Origin: Candidatus Uhrbacteria bacterium CG_4_9_14_3_um_filter_36_7
GTDB lineage: Bacteria; Patescibacteriota; Patescibacteriia; UBA9934; GWF2-40-263
Direction of reading: 5' to 3'
Assembly: GCA_002791255.1 (NCBI GenBank)
Contig: PFWS01000036.1
Coordinates: 1-13,278, forward strand
Length of the DNA: 13,278 nt
Shown: positions 13,273-13,278 of the stretch, piece by piece
Numbering within the stretch: the stretch's first letter is position 1
How the letters are laid out: each line of letters starts with the position of its first letter
Position numbers and translations under genes: made by a program
The notes under the pieces: generated by a model
What the model was told of the DNA's origin: nothing
What the model saw: the letters and a program-made list of their open reading frames with translations, nothing else
The model's database searches: none

Positions 13273-13278
13273 ATATTA

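Overview
The window looks like a piece of an AT-rich chromosome from a member of the Candidate Phyla Radiation (Patescibacteria). The grounds are a divergent but well-folded 16S rRNA gene, small genome-style gene spacing, a much shortened SMC protein, several short or unrecognised proteins, and a VanW-domain protein of the type common in these bacteria. UGA, UAA and UAG all act as stops (khpA and trmD end in UAA, clpP and the DHH gene in UGA), so the altered code of Gracilibacteria/Absconditabacteria is not in use. I cannot place the lineage more finely.

Layout. Positions 1-1098 hold the 5' three quarters of 16S rRNA on the minus strand, driven by a consensus promoter (1237-1266) with a boxA-like leader; the 3' part lies outside the window. 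Positions 1414-2852 are an accessory-looking patch: an unrecognised P-loop protein, a histidine-phosphatase-like gene that lacks its first catalytic motif, and a 3' gene remnant that meets it head to head. Positions 2877-4483 carry RNA-biology genes: a near-perfect promoter, a structured leader, khpA and trmD on the plus strand, then rpsP on the minus strand, with a shared bidirectional terminator between trmD and rpsP. Positions 4586-6817 encode an SMC protein with both ATPase halves but no hinge domain. A DHH-family phosphoesterase and clpP follow on the plus strand (6902-8533). The minus-strand block 8880-13068 holds, in transcription order, a NOL1/NOP2/Sun-type RNA m5C methyltransferase, a seven-helix membrane protein, a small heat-shock protein, a 76-residue protein and a VanW protein; the last three form a tight operon. 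The window ends with a 32-codon plus-strand ORF that has the best Shine-Dalgarno site seen here.

Together the recognisable genes are housekeeping: ribosome and tRNA/rRNA maturation (16S, KhpA, TrmD, S16, the m5C methyltransferase), chromosome organisation (SMC), nucleotide or short-RNA turnover (DHH), proteostasis (ClpP, Hsp20) and envelope (VanW, the membrane protein). The points I find most worth a second look are the hingeless SMC, the clpP-vanW gap (8587-8879) where a strong promoter and an RNA-like region compete with a protein-like frame on the other strand, the head-to-head truncated genes at about 2676, predicted leaderless or nearly leaderless genes, the structured khpA leader with a 19-codon ORF, and the terminal small ORF. 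No CRISPR array, insertion sequence or tRNA gene was found.
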